From contig CAZZGX010000014.1 in the NCBI GenBank assembly GCA_964653715.1, forward strand, positions 1 to 5,119: a stretch of DNA of 5,119 nucleotides, given 5' to 3'. This stretch comes from CAZZGX01 sp964653715. Its GTDB lineage: Bacteria; Patescibacteriota; Minisyncoccia; Ryanbacterales; GWA2-47-10b. The translations under genes and the position numbers were made by a program. Of the stretch, positions 1-5,119 are shown piece by piece (position 1 is the stretch's first letter; every line of letters begins with the position of its first letter). The notes under the pieces are model-generated. The model was not told the origin of the DNA and searched no databases. It worked only from the letters and a program-made list of their open reading frames with translations.

Positions 1-1374
1 AAAGAAATTCTCATGTCTTCTCCCAAATTTGGGGACATGCCGCTTTTTGTTTTTATCAGGATGTTCGTGTCCTCTTTGTGGCCGTTTTTGGTAATCGGAT
101 TTCCCGCGCTTTTTGCGATCTGGCAGGTCTTTGGTCTCGGAAAAGTCGGGTTTTTGATTTCGCTTTTCTCTTTCATGGTGTTTGTGGCAATGGCAGTGGT
201 GTGGGCTATGGTATTATTGCTCGGTGTTTCGTCAATTCTTTATCATATTGGCGAGCGCGCAAAATCTAGAACTCTTTCTTTAAAAAATCTATTTGGCGTG
301 ATGGCCGTCGTTTTTCTGCTCTTTTTGGCGCTCGCATGGGGTAAATTTAAAATTATAAATTTAGAGGATATTTTTCAAGTAAACGTTTTGGATACGGCGT
401 CTGCAGATATCGCGTTCGTTGTTCGCGAGTTTTCCCTTTTCCCATCTCATTTTTTGGCACTTGCACTTTTTGCGGCTCAGTATGGAAACATTTCTCAAGC
501 ACTCGAATATTCAAGCACAACAACACTTTTGGTTGTTATAGGATCTCTCTTATTTTATCTATTACAGAAGAGGTATTTGACGTACTGGCAGATTTTTCAA
601 GAAGGGAATTTTGTGGCGAGTGAGAGGATATTTTCTGGTTCGCGTGCCAAGAAAAGTCTCATGCGGTCGGCTGCGGGTCCCGGCGGCGCGATTTTCAGAA
701 AAGAGATAATTTCTTTTTTTCGCAATACGCGCGGGATGGTATGGCTTGGGTTTTTGCTGCTCGTATGGCTATTGCAGAGCGCCTCCGGTTTTATTTTGAA
801 ACATCAGCTACCGAGAGACGGATCCCTGCCACAGGCGGTCAGTGTTTTACAGTTTGCCGTAATTATTTATTTTGTCAGCATGTTTGTGCTTCGTTTCGCG
901 TTCCCGTCCTTTAGTATGGAAAGAAAAACCGCGTGGCTCCTAAAGTGCGCGCCGGTGGATCTCGGAAATGTATTTCTATCGAAGCTTTTATTTTTTGTTA
1001 CGTTGTTTGTAACTCTCGGAATCGTATTTACACTTCTGAATATATCAATTATCCAGACGACATTCGAGGTGGGCGCGGCACTTCTCGCAGGGATTGTTCT
1101 CGCGGTCTCTACCATCACTATTTTTGGCGTGGGACTCGGCGCGTTGTTTCCAAATTTTGAAACCGACGACCCCGAAATGCTCACAACTTCGCTTCCCGGC
1201 CTAATATTTATTTTCGGATCGCTCCTCTACGGGGCGTTTGGCGCTCTAGCGCTCGAGCAAATTCTTGGCCGACAAGGAGGAGCGCTTTTTTTGGCGTTCA
1301 CCGCTTTTTCTTTTTTGTTCGCGGCACTCTTCGTGTATCTTCCATACCGTGCACTTGAGAAAGTCGAATTTTAA
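1..1374 (+). CDS. ABC-2-like exporter permease (ABC_tran_2 family), 5' end cut by window
   Basis: This is the membrane subunit of a putative ABC exporter; the substrate is unknown. The reading frame is open to the left edge. The first visible codons (KEILMSSP, then a loop into a hydrophobic helix) resemble the conserved internal 'LELLLSLPVSP' segment of this family. The ATG at 13 is therefore probably an internal Met, and roughly 100 or more N-terminal residues lie outside. Numbering from that Met, about ten hydrophobic segments are visible, near residues 20-40, 47-75, 93-110, 145-156, 170-185, 242-262, 278-298, 322-345, 354-378 and 393-443 (the last probably two). A cytosolic stretch FRKEIISFFRNTR (228-240) precedes the second half. 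The signature block PSFSMERKTAWLLKCAP (298-314) and GVGLGALFPNFETDDP (372-387) support the family. The partner ATPase is not in the window and would be expected upstream. The GT2 gene starts 2 nt after the stop, suggesting co-transcription. The family call is from remembered motifs; I am fairly sure of it. Confidence 0.82.
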   Translation, partial: KEILMSSPKFGDMPLFVFIRMFVSSLWPFLVIGFPALFAIWQVFGLGKVGFLISLFSFMVFVAMAVVWAMVLLLGVSSILYHIGERAKSRTLSLKNLFGVMAVVFLLFLALAWGKFKIINLEDIFQVNVLDTASADIAFVVREFSLFPSHFLALALFAAQYGNISQALEYSSTTTLLVVIGSLLFYLLQKRYLTYWQIFQEGNFVASERIFSGSRAKKSLMRSAAGPGGAIFRKEIISFFRNTRGMVWLGFLLLVWLLQSASGFILKHQLPRDGSLPQAVSVLQFAVIIYFVSMFVLRFAFPSFSMERKTAWLLKCAPVDLGNVFLSKLLFFVTLFVTLGIVFTLLNISIIQTTFEVGAALLAGIVLAVSTITIFGVGLGALFPNFETDDPEMLTTSLPGLIFIFGSLLYGAFGALALEQILGRQGGALFLAFTAFSFLFAALFVYLPYRALEKVEF

Positions 1375-1376
1375 AT

Positions 1377-2051
1377 ATGAAAGTTTCTTGCATTATTCCA
1401 ATTTATAACGAAGCCGAACGAGTTTCTCATGTCCTTGATGCGGTAGTTGGGCACGAATTGGTGGGCGAGGTTATCGTGGTTGACGATGGCTCAACCGATG
1501 ATTCAAAAACAGTTTTGGAAAAATATTCCGATATCCGTCTTATTTCATATCCGAAAAATAGAGGCAAGAGTTTTGCCGTAATGACGGGTTTTAAGGAATC
1601 AAAAAACGATGTTGTCATGATGATTGATTCGGATCTCGTGGGGCTCGAGCCAAAAAATATTACCGATCTCATCACGCCGGTTCTGGAGGGTCGGGCGGAC
1701 GTCTCAATCAGTCTCCGAAAAAATAGCGCGCTTATTTATAAGCTCTTGGAGCTTGATTTTGTCTCCGGGGAACGAGTATTCCATAAAAATATTATTGAAA
1801 AGTTAGACGAACTTGAACATCTGCCGGGGTTTGGCCTTGAGACATATCTGAACGGCATTATTATTGCGAAGTGTTTGCGGCTCAAGATTGTTTATTGGAA
1901 GGCCGTGATAAGCCCGCGCAAGTCAAAAAAGATGGGGTGGTGGCAGGGGATGCGCGGGGACTATAAGATGGTTTTGCAAATTCTTTCGATGCTATCGGCG
2001 CCGAAAGTCGTTTCCATGATATATCGCATGCGCGCGTTGCGAGTGCGGTAG
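1377..2051 (+). CDS. Family 2 glycosyltransferase (GT-A fold)
   Basis: This 224-residue soluble or peripheral enzyme is predicted to transfer a sugar from a nucleotide-sugar donor. The N-terminus CIIPIYNEAERV (5-16) is the usual GT2 first strand. VVDDGSTDDS (34-43) holds the donor-binding aspartates D36/D37, KNRGKSFA (60-67) is the conserved loop of polyprenyl-phosphate-type GT2 enzymes, and MIDSDLVGL (82-90) gives the metal-binding DxD (D84, D86). SGERVF (130-135) and GFGLE (151-155) follow; E155 is a candidate catalytic base. There is no transmembrane segment, unlike the longer dolichol- or undecaprenyl-phosphate transferases with C-terminal helices. The basic C-terminus (RMRALRVR) could touch the membrane. 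The gene starts 2 nt after the permease stop, with no strong Shine-Dalgarno, so translation is probably coupled. Donor and acceptor cannot be read from sequence; a dolichyl/undecaprenyl-phosphate sugar transferase or a glucosyl-lipid enzyme are both possible. Confidence 0.88.
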   Translation: MKVSCIIPIYNEAERVSHVLDAVVGHELVGEVIVVDDGSTDDSKTVLEKYSDIRLISYPKNRGKSFAVMTGFKESKNDVVMMIDSDLVGLEPKNITDLITPVLEGRADVSISLRKNSALIYKLLELDFVSGERVFHKNIIEKLDELEHLPGFGLETYLNGIIIAKCLRLKIVYWKAVISPRKSKKMGWWQGMRGDYKMVLQILSMLSAPKVVSMIYRMRALRVR

Positions 2052-2057
2052 GTATTA

Positions 2058-3071
2058 TCAATCAATGCGAACGAGGTTCTCTACGAACGTTTGTACTGAA
2101 TTTTCCCAGGTGTATTTCTGGGCTTTTTGTATGCATTTTTCGGGACCAAGCGCCAGACATTTTTTTGCGTTTGTTTCGAGATCCTCGCCCAAAAATCCAT
2201 CTTCGCCGTTTGTGATGATATCATTTGGACCTTGGACATCGTAGGCGGCCACAGGCAGCCCGCAGGCGAGCGCCTCGATAATCGTGAGCCCAAACGTATC
2301 GGTTTTAGAGGGGAAAACAAATACGTCCGACACCGAAAGAAGATCCGCGAGTTCCGTGCCTTTTTTGTAGCCTACAAATGTCGCTCGTTCTTTATACTTT
2401 TCTTCGAGAGCAATTCGTGCCGGACCATCGCCGATGATAAGTTTTGATCCGGGCAGGTTGCATTCGAGAAATGCTTCAAGATTTTTTTCAGGCGCTATCC
2501 TTCCCAAATAGACAAAGATCGGTTTTTTCAGTCCCGGAGGAACTTGTGCCGCGGGGTTTTTTTGATACTCTCGGATGTCAACTCCAAGGGGGACGAGGGC
2601 AATATGTTTAAATCGCTTGCGTTCGAGCTCGGCCTTGAGGGACGCGGTACTTACCATAGTGCCGGTGCTCGCGTTGTGGAACCAGCGCATATATTGATAC
2701 GTCGGGCCCTTCAGGGCTTTGAAACGGATAGAGAGGTATTCCGGCATACGCGTATGGTAAAACGTCGTAAATTTCCAATTATTTTTGAGGCAGGCGGCTC
2801 TCGCGGTAAGTCCGAGGGGACCTTCCGTGGCTATATGAATGTAGTCAGGCGCGCTTTCCCGTATCATCTCTTCCATTTTTTTTCTTGTCAGCAGGGAAAT
2901 TTTTATTTCCGGATATGTTGGCAGGGGAAAGCTCGTAAATTGTCCGGGATAAATAATGGTTACGGTAAAGCCCCGCGCTTCAAGGTGTTTTTTCGTGTTG
3001 ATGAGCCATGTTACCACGCCGCTGACGTTGGTAGTTATCCATGTGTCGGTAATGAAGGTAATGGTACTCAT
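2058..3071 (-). CDS. GT4 glycosyltransferase, MgtA/SQD2-like (GT-B fold)
   Basis: This 337-residue retaining glycosyltransferase resembles the alpha-mannosyltransferase MgtA/PimB and sulfolipid synthase SQD2 group, whose acceptors are often membrane lipids. The N-terminal domain carries ITDTWITTNVSGVVTWL (6-22), with the glycine loop for donor phosphates, IHIATEGPLGLTAR (78-91), and FTTFYHTRMPEYL (101-113) with H106 in the acceptor/catalytic region. The C-terminal domain shows VYLGRIAPEKN (187-197; R191 and K196 are the expected phosphate-binding pair), IIGDGP (212-217), and PSKTDTFGLTIIEALACG (254-271). There the usual E-x7-E is D258-x7-E266; aspartate at this position is common in the SQD2/MgtA branch. 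Length is slightly short for GT4 (usually about 350-400). No membrane helix is visible. The ATG overlaps the TGA of the upstream DedA gene (ATGA), so the two are translationally coupled. The gene lacks its own Shine-Dalgarno, the upstream being A-rich. The stop lies 6 nt from the convergent GT2 stop. The sugar and acceptor are not determined. Confidence 0.9.
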   Translation of the reverse strand: MSTITFITDTWITTNVSGVVTWLINTKKHLEARGFTVTIIYPGQFTSFPLPTYPEIKISLLTRKKMEEMIRESAPDYIHIATEGPLGLTARAACLKNNWKFTTFYHTRMPEYLSIRFKALKGPTYQYMRWFHNASTGTMVSTASLKAELERKRFKHIALVPLGVDIREYQKNPAAQVPPGLKKPIFVYLGRIAPEKNLEAFLECNLPGSKLIIGDGPARIALEEKYKERATFVGYKKGTELADLLSVSDVFVFPSKTDTFGLTIIEALACGLPVAAYDVQGPNDIITNGEDGFLGEDLETNAKKCLALGPEKCIQKAQKYTWENSVQTFVENLVRID

Positions 3072-3643
3072 ATATTTTTTTGCCGATTCGCGCTATATAC
3101 AATCATGACGACGATGCTGATGGCCAAAAGAGACAGTAGCGCTATTTTATTGAAGTAATCGTTGATTATGACGTATGCTTTGCCAAAGTAGTAGCCGATG
3201 ATTACGAGGATGAGCGATTTGAAGATTGTCACGACGAAATTGATCCATAAAAATTTGGGATATGGCATTTTGATAACGCCTGCTGCCACTAAAATGGGGG
3301 TGCCGATTCCTTGCGCTTTACCGAAGAAAAGCCACTTGCCGCCGTGATTTTTAAAATGGTGTTCCACTTTGAGAAGCTTGGAGCTATCAATATTCAAAAA
3401 CCATCCCCATCGTTTTATAAAAAAGTTGCCTCCAAAGTACCCTATCGCGTAATATAGCGTGTCTCCGACTAAATCCGCGAACACTAAGAGCGGATATACG
3501 AAATAAACATTTAAATAACCGCTCGACGCGAGAAACCCAGAAATGATGGAGATGATCGGTCCTTCGACGACGGCGATTGGAAATATTACCGCGTATCGAT
3601 AGGCGATAATAAGCTCGAGTATTTTCTGGAGCGAAAACGCCAT
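3068..3643 (-). CDS. DedA-family (SNARE-associated/VTT domain) membrane protein, variant motif
   Basis: This 191-residue polytopic membrane protein has the length and layout of DedA proteins, several of which move undecaprenyl phosphate or phospholipids across the membrane. The N-terminal re-entrant region has E27 in VVEGPIISIISGFLASSG (25-42). DLVGDTLYYAIGYFGG (57-72) matches the G-D-x3-Y-x3-G-x2-G helix. The segment after EHHFKNHGGKW (94-104) is where DedA proteins carry the FxRxxPxxR-type arginine motif followed by AG. Here it reads FGKAQGIGTPILVAAG (107-122), so the first arginine is lysine (K109) and the second is absent. MPYPKF (126-131) and IIGYYFG (148-154) follow as usual, then a last helix near 164-184. 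It is first gene of the minus-strand operon and overlaps the GT4 start by 4 nt. No Shine-Dalgarno precedes the ATG, and a 14-bp palindrome covers the start. The family call is firm; the transported lipid is unknown. Confidence 0.87.
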   Translation of the reverse strand: MAFSLQKILELIIAYRYAVIFPIAVVEGPIISIISGFLASSGYLNVYFVYPLLVFADLVGDTLYYAIGYFGGNFFIKRWGWFLNIDSSKLLKVEHHFKNHGGKWLFFGKAQGIGTPILVAAGVIKMPYPKFLWINFVVTIFKSLILVIIGYYFGKAYVIINDYFNKIALLSLLAISIVVMIVYSANRQKNI

Positions 3644-3655
3644 ATCTATAGATAT
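3642..3655. repeat. Perfect 14-bp palindrome at the DedA start codon
   Basis: ATATCTATAGATAT reads identically on both strands and includes the last two bases of the DedA start codon (complement CAT at 3641-3643). It could be an operator for a dimeric regulator, or could form a weak AT-rich hairpin. By chance, a 14-bp perfect palindrome is expected about 0.005 times in 84 bp, but AT-rich DNA raises that. Function is inferred only from position. Confidence 0.45.
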
Positions 3656-3677
3656 AGTATTGATTTTACGATATAAT
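3649..3677 (+). promoter_or_regulatory. Possible promoter for the PAP2_C-DUF2585 genes
   Basis: A consensus -10 box TATAAT lies at 3672-3677, about 50 bp upstream of the PAP2_C start, in the only divergent gap of the window. The -35 position is poor (TAGATA at 3649-3654 with a 17-nt spacer) and no extended -10 TG is present. The predicted transcription start is near 3684, giving a leader of about 44 nt. The 3644-3727 gap must also contain the minus-strand operon promoter. The best minus-strand candidate I find is TAGTCA-17-TACTAT placed almost against the DedA ATG, which would make a nearly leaderless mRNA; this is weak. Confidence 0.4.
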
Positions 3678-3712
3678 GACTATAGCGTATTTGTAGCATA
3701 AGAAGGTTTACA

Positions 3713-3724
3713 ATTCTCGAGAAT
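3713..3724. repeat. Perfect 12-bp palindrome just before the PAP2_C start
   Basis: ATTCTCGAGAAT is a perfect inverted repeat ending 3 nt before the PAP2_C ATG. Its right half supplies GAGAA (3719-3723), the only Shine-Dalgarno-like bases at a usable distance (4 nt, rather close). A protein bound here, or a hairpin in the mRNA, could therefore block initiation. About one such 12-mer is expected by chance in the whole window, so the position is what makes it notable. Confidence 0.4.
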
Positions 3725-3727
3725 ACA

Positions 3728-4378
3728 ATGCTTAAACGGATTAAAACGCACCACAAGCAATTTTGGAGCAAAGATAACGCGCAGTCGTTCATGACGGGAC
3801 TTCTTCTTTTTGTTTTTTCTATTATAACACAGGGATTCGCGAGCCGTTACGTGCTCAATTTAAAGGGTGTTGCCGTTGAGGACTTGTTGCTTGATAATCT
3901 GCCAAGGGCGGATATCGATTTTTTTATAGTTGAGGGAGCGCTCATTTTGACGTTTGTCGTGCTTTTTTTGATTATCGCAAAACCCAGATACCTCAATTTT
4001 GCGTTAAAATCTTATTCAATATTTATACTCGTCAGAGCTTTTTTCATAACTTTGACGCATCTTGGTCCCAGTCCATACCAGCTCGTGCTCGATCAAAATG
4101 GGTATGGGTTTTGGTTATATGATATTTTATACTATACGACCAACGACTTTTTTTTCTCCGGCCATACCGGCACGCCATTTCTTATGGCGCTGATCTTTTG
4201 GCGTGAAAAAATATGGCGGTATATTTTTCTCGCGACCTCCTTTGTTTTCGGCGTGAGCGTACTCTTGGCGCGTATCCACTATTCAATCGATGTTTTCGCG
4301 GCTCCCTTCATAACCTATAGCATCTTCTCTCTCGCGCGGTACTTCTTTTACTATGACTACAAAATTTCTTTAGAGTAA
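3728..4378 (+). CDS. PAP2_C / sphingomyelin-synthase-like membrane phosphatase or phosphotransferase
   Basis: This 216-residue integral membrane protein has about six hydrophobic segments, near residues 20-42, 64-84, 92-111, 126-137 with 145-157, 163-180 and 189-207. It matches the PAP2_C branch of the PAP2 superfamily, which includes sphingomyelin synthases. RAFFITLTHLGPSP (103-116) corresponds to the branch's conserved Arg-Thr-Pro motif. FFFSGHTGTP (141-150) carries H146, and ARIHYSIDVFAAP (181-193) carries H184 and D188. H146, H184 and D188 form the complete His-His-Asp triad expected for a phospho-histidine intermediate, so the enzyme should be active. It should act on a lipid phosphate or transfer a head group between lipids, with the active site probably on the outer face. 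The start is preceded by an in-frame stop at 3683-3685 with no better start between. AGAAGG at 3701-3706 is too far away to serve it. DUF2585 follows after 22 nt. The substrate cannot be inferred. Confidence 0.85.
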   Translation: MLKRIKTHHKQFWSKDNAQSFMTGLLLFVFSIITQGFASRYVLNLKGVAVEDLLLDNLPRADIDFFIVEGALILTFVVLFLIIAKPRYLNFALKSYSIFILVRAFFITLTHLGPSPYQLVLDQNGYGFWLYDILYYTTNDFFFSGHTGTPFLMALIFWREKIWRYIFLATSFVFGVSVLLARIHYSIDVFAAPFITYSIFSLARYFFYYDYKISLE

Positions 4379-4400
4379 AACGATTTCAAGCTCAGTAACA

Positions 4401-4949
4401 ATGAAATATATTTTGGTCGGAGTGGCGATTATCGTTGTCGCAGCACTCGCTGAATTTTCTCTGGGGCGGCTCGCGTTTTGCAAATGCAATGTCATATCTC
4501 TCTGGTCAGGCGACATCAATAGCAATCAAAATTCGCAGGAGTTTGCCGATCCCTACACATTTACGCATATTACCCACGGTGTTTTGCTCTACGGACTCGC
4601 ACATTTGGTAGGTGGTGGTTGGTCTTTGGGAGCGCGCGCGGTATTTGCGATAGCGATTGAATCGGGTTGGGAAGTTTTTGAAAATACGGATTTCGTCATC
4701 AACCAATATCGGGCCGCGACAATTTCACTTGATTATTATGGGGACAGCGTATTCAATTCAGTGGCGGATATTCTCGCGGTTGTTGTAGGGTTTTGGTTTG
4801 CCTCGCGTTTCCCGGTCCATATCAGTTTTGCCTTCATAATACTATTAGAAATAATGCTGGTATTCTGGATTCGTGATAGCTTGCTCCTTAATATCATCAT
4901 GCTTATCTACCCGATTCAGGCCATAAAAACATGGCAACTTGGAGGATAA
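4401..4949 (+). CDS. DUF2585 / UPF0314 family membrane protein
   Basis: This 182-residue polytopic protein of unknown function matches the DUF2585 (UPF0314) family along its whole length. The N-terminal helix (2-20) is followed by LGRLAFCKCNVISLWSG (21-37), the family's GR-x3-CxC-x4-LW motif. NQNSQEFADPYTFTHITHG (42-60) is followed by ESGWEVFEN (87-95), YRAATISLDYYGDS (103-116), NSVADILAVVVG (119-130), and the C-terminal IRDSLLLNIIML (157-168) with KTWQLGG (176-182). Many invariant polar residues (H56, H59, E87, E91, E94, R104, D111, D115, N119, D123) sit at membrane borders, which looks like an active or binding site rather than a mere anchor. Helices lie near 58-71, 76-90, 121-134, 139-156 and 161-173. 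It lies 22 nt after PAP2_C on the same strand, without a clear Shine-Dalgarno, so probably in one transcript. I know the family mainly from Alphaproteobacteria. Confidence 0.88.
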   Translation: MKYILVGVAIIVVAALAEFSLGRLAFCKCNVISLWSGDINSNQNSQEFADPYTFTHITHGVLLYGLAHLVGGGWSLGARAVFAIAIESGWEVFENTDFVINQYRAATISLDYYGDSVFNSVADILAVVVGFWFASRFPVHISFAFIILLEIMLVFWIRDSLLLNIIMLIYPIQAIKTWQLGG

Positions 4950-4968
4950 TGTAGTCTCGGGGTATACT
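4939..4968 (+). promoter_or_regulatory. Possible promoter for the DUF378 gene
   Basis: TTGGAG (4939-4944) and TATACT (4963-4968) are spaced by 18 nt and resemble a sigma-70 promoter. The -35 half overlaps the last codons of DUF2585. The transcription start would be near 4975, about 35 nt before the DUF378 ATG. The -10 match is good and the -35 match partial, so this is a modest call. DUF378 may also be read through from upstream. Confidence 0.4.
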
Positions 4969-4998
4969 AAAAGTAAGAAAGGTCGAGAGGGTATCTCT

Positions 4999-5002
4999 AG
5001 GA
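4999..5002 (+). promoter_or_regulatory. Ribosome binding site of the DUF378 gene
   Basis: AGGA lies 7 nt before the ATG at 5010 and fixes that start. It is the only good Shine-Dalgarno in the window; the other starts have none or weak ones. Confidence 0.6.
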
Positions 5003-5009
5003 TTTTTCT

Positions 5010-5119
5010 ATGAAATCACTTCATTCCATCGCGTTTATCCTCCTTATTATCGGGGGTCTTAATTGGTTGCTTGTGTCTTTAGGCTCCGGTGTCGGAAATT
5101 ACTTGCCGTCTGGTCTTAC
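5010..5119 (+). CDS. DUF378 family small membrane protein, 3' end cut by window
   Basis: The first 36 codons are visible, and the frame is open to the right edge. They begin MKSLHSIAFILLIIGGLNWL, a single hydrophobic helix with the IIGGLNW motif that marks DUF378 (YuzA-like) proteins. These are usually about 65-80 residues with two membrane helices, so roughly half is missing. No biochemical role is established for the family. The variable stretch after the motif (VSLGSGVGNYLPSG) is where family members have a short loop before the second helix. The start is supported by AGGA at 4999-5002 and by a possible promoter of its own 60 nt upstream. Confidence 0.75.
   Translation, partial: MKSLHSIAFILLIIGGLNWLLVSLGSGVGNYLPSGL

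Noticed and set aside
867..1184. 105-codon minus-strand open frame within the permease gene
   Set aside because: It is antisense to a conserved transmembrane region, rich in Ser/Thr/Asn, and has no ribosome binding site or family resemblance.
2270..2310. Aspartate replacing the first glutamate of the GT4 E-x7-E motif (D258)
   Set aside because: The TDTFG form is normal for the MgtA/SQD2-like branch, so it is not a sign of inactivation.
3068..3071. TGA read as a sense codon (recoded UGA) joining DedA to downstream frame
   Set aside because: The GT4 start ATG overlaps it in the standard ATGA arrangement, both proteins end at natural family lengths, and the GT4 gene also ends in TGA.
2544..3158. 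204-codon plus-strand open frame opposite the GT4 gene
   Set aside because: It lies antisense to a gene with full GT4 motifs, has no recognisable domain, and its composition is that of a shadow frame.
3701..3706. AGAAGG as the Shine-Dalgarno of the PAP2_C gene
   Set aside because: It is 21 nt from the ATG and no ATG, GTG or TTG start lies in frame at a suitable distance downstream of it.
4985..5009. Short hairpin GAGA-GGGTA-TCTC followed by a T-run as a terminator after DUF2585
   Set aside because: The stem is only 4 bp, the T-run does not follow directly, and the site overlaps the DUF378 ribosome binding site.

Overview
The window looks like chromosomal DNA from an uncultured bacterium. 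The best guess is a Patescibacteria/CPR (Parcubacteria-like) genome, with moderate confidence. The grounds are the gene content (a compact ABC_tran_2 permease, small divergent DedA, GT2 and GT4 enzymes, DUF2585 and DUF378), tight packing with gaps of 2, 6 and 22 nt, a mid-range base composition, and mostly poor Shine-Dalgarno sequences. TGA ends both minus-strand genes, and at one of them it overlaps the next start as ATGA. This argues for the standard bacterial code rather than the UGA-glycine code of Gracilibacteria and Absconditabacteria. No rRNA, tRNA, mobile element or CRISPR array is visible, and no stretch above 300 bases lacks a gene.

Layout. (1) Positions 1-2051, plus strand: the C-terminal part of an ABC-2-like exporter permease, cut by the window edge, followed 2 nt later by a family 2 glycosyltransferase. 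(2) Positions 2058-3643, minus strand: a two-gene operon of a DedA-like membrane protein followed, through an ATGA overlap, by a GT4 glycosyltransferase of the MgtA/SQD2-like type. It converges on the first block with only 6 nt between the stops and no visible terminator. (3) Positions 3644-3727: a divergent intergenic region with a perfect TATAAT box and two perfect palindromes, one at each start codon. (4) Positions 3728-4949, plus strand: a PAP2_C (sphingomyelin-synthase-like) phosphatase/phosphotransferase with a complete His-His-Asp triad, then a DUF2585 (UPF0314) membrane protein. (5) From 4939: a possible promoter, a good ribosome binding site, and the start of a DUF378 membrane protein cut by the right edge.

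Taken together, most genes handle membrane lipids or lipid-linked sugars: two sugar transferases, a DedA-type lipid-transporter relative, a lipid phosphatase or head-group transferase, and an uncharacterised polytopic protein that may be VanZ-like. A small envelope glycolipid module is a reasonable reading, but it is inferred from gene families and adjacency. Nothing in the sequence fixes a substrate. The most useful leads are the variant DedA with its canonical arginines lost, the pairing of PAP2_C with DUF2585, and the possible relation of DUF2585 to VanZ/YjdF proteins.
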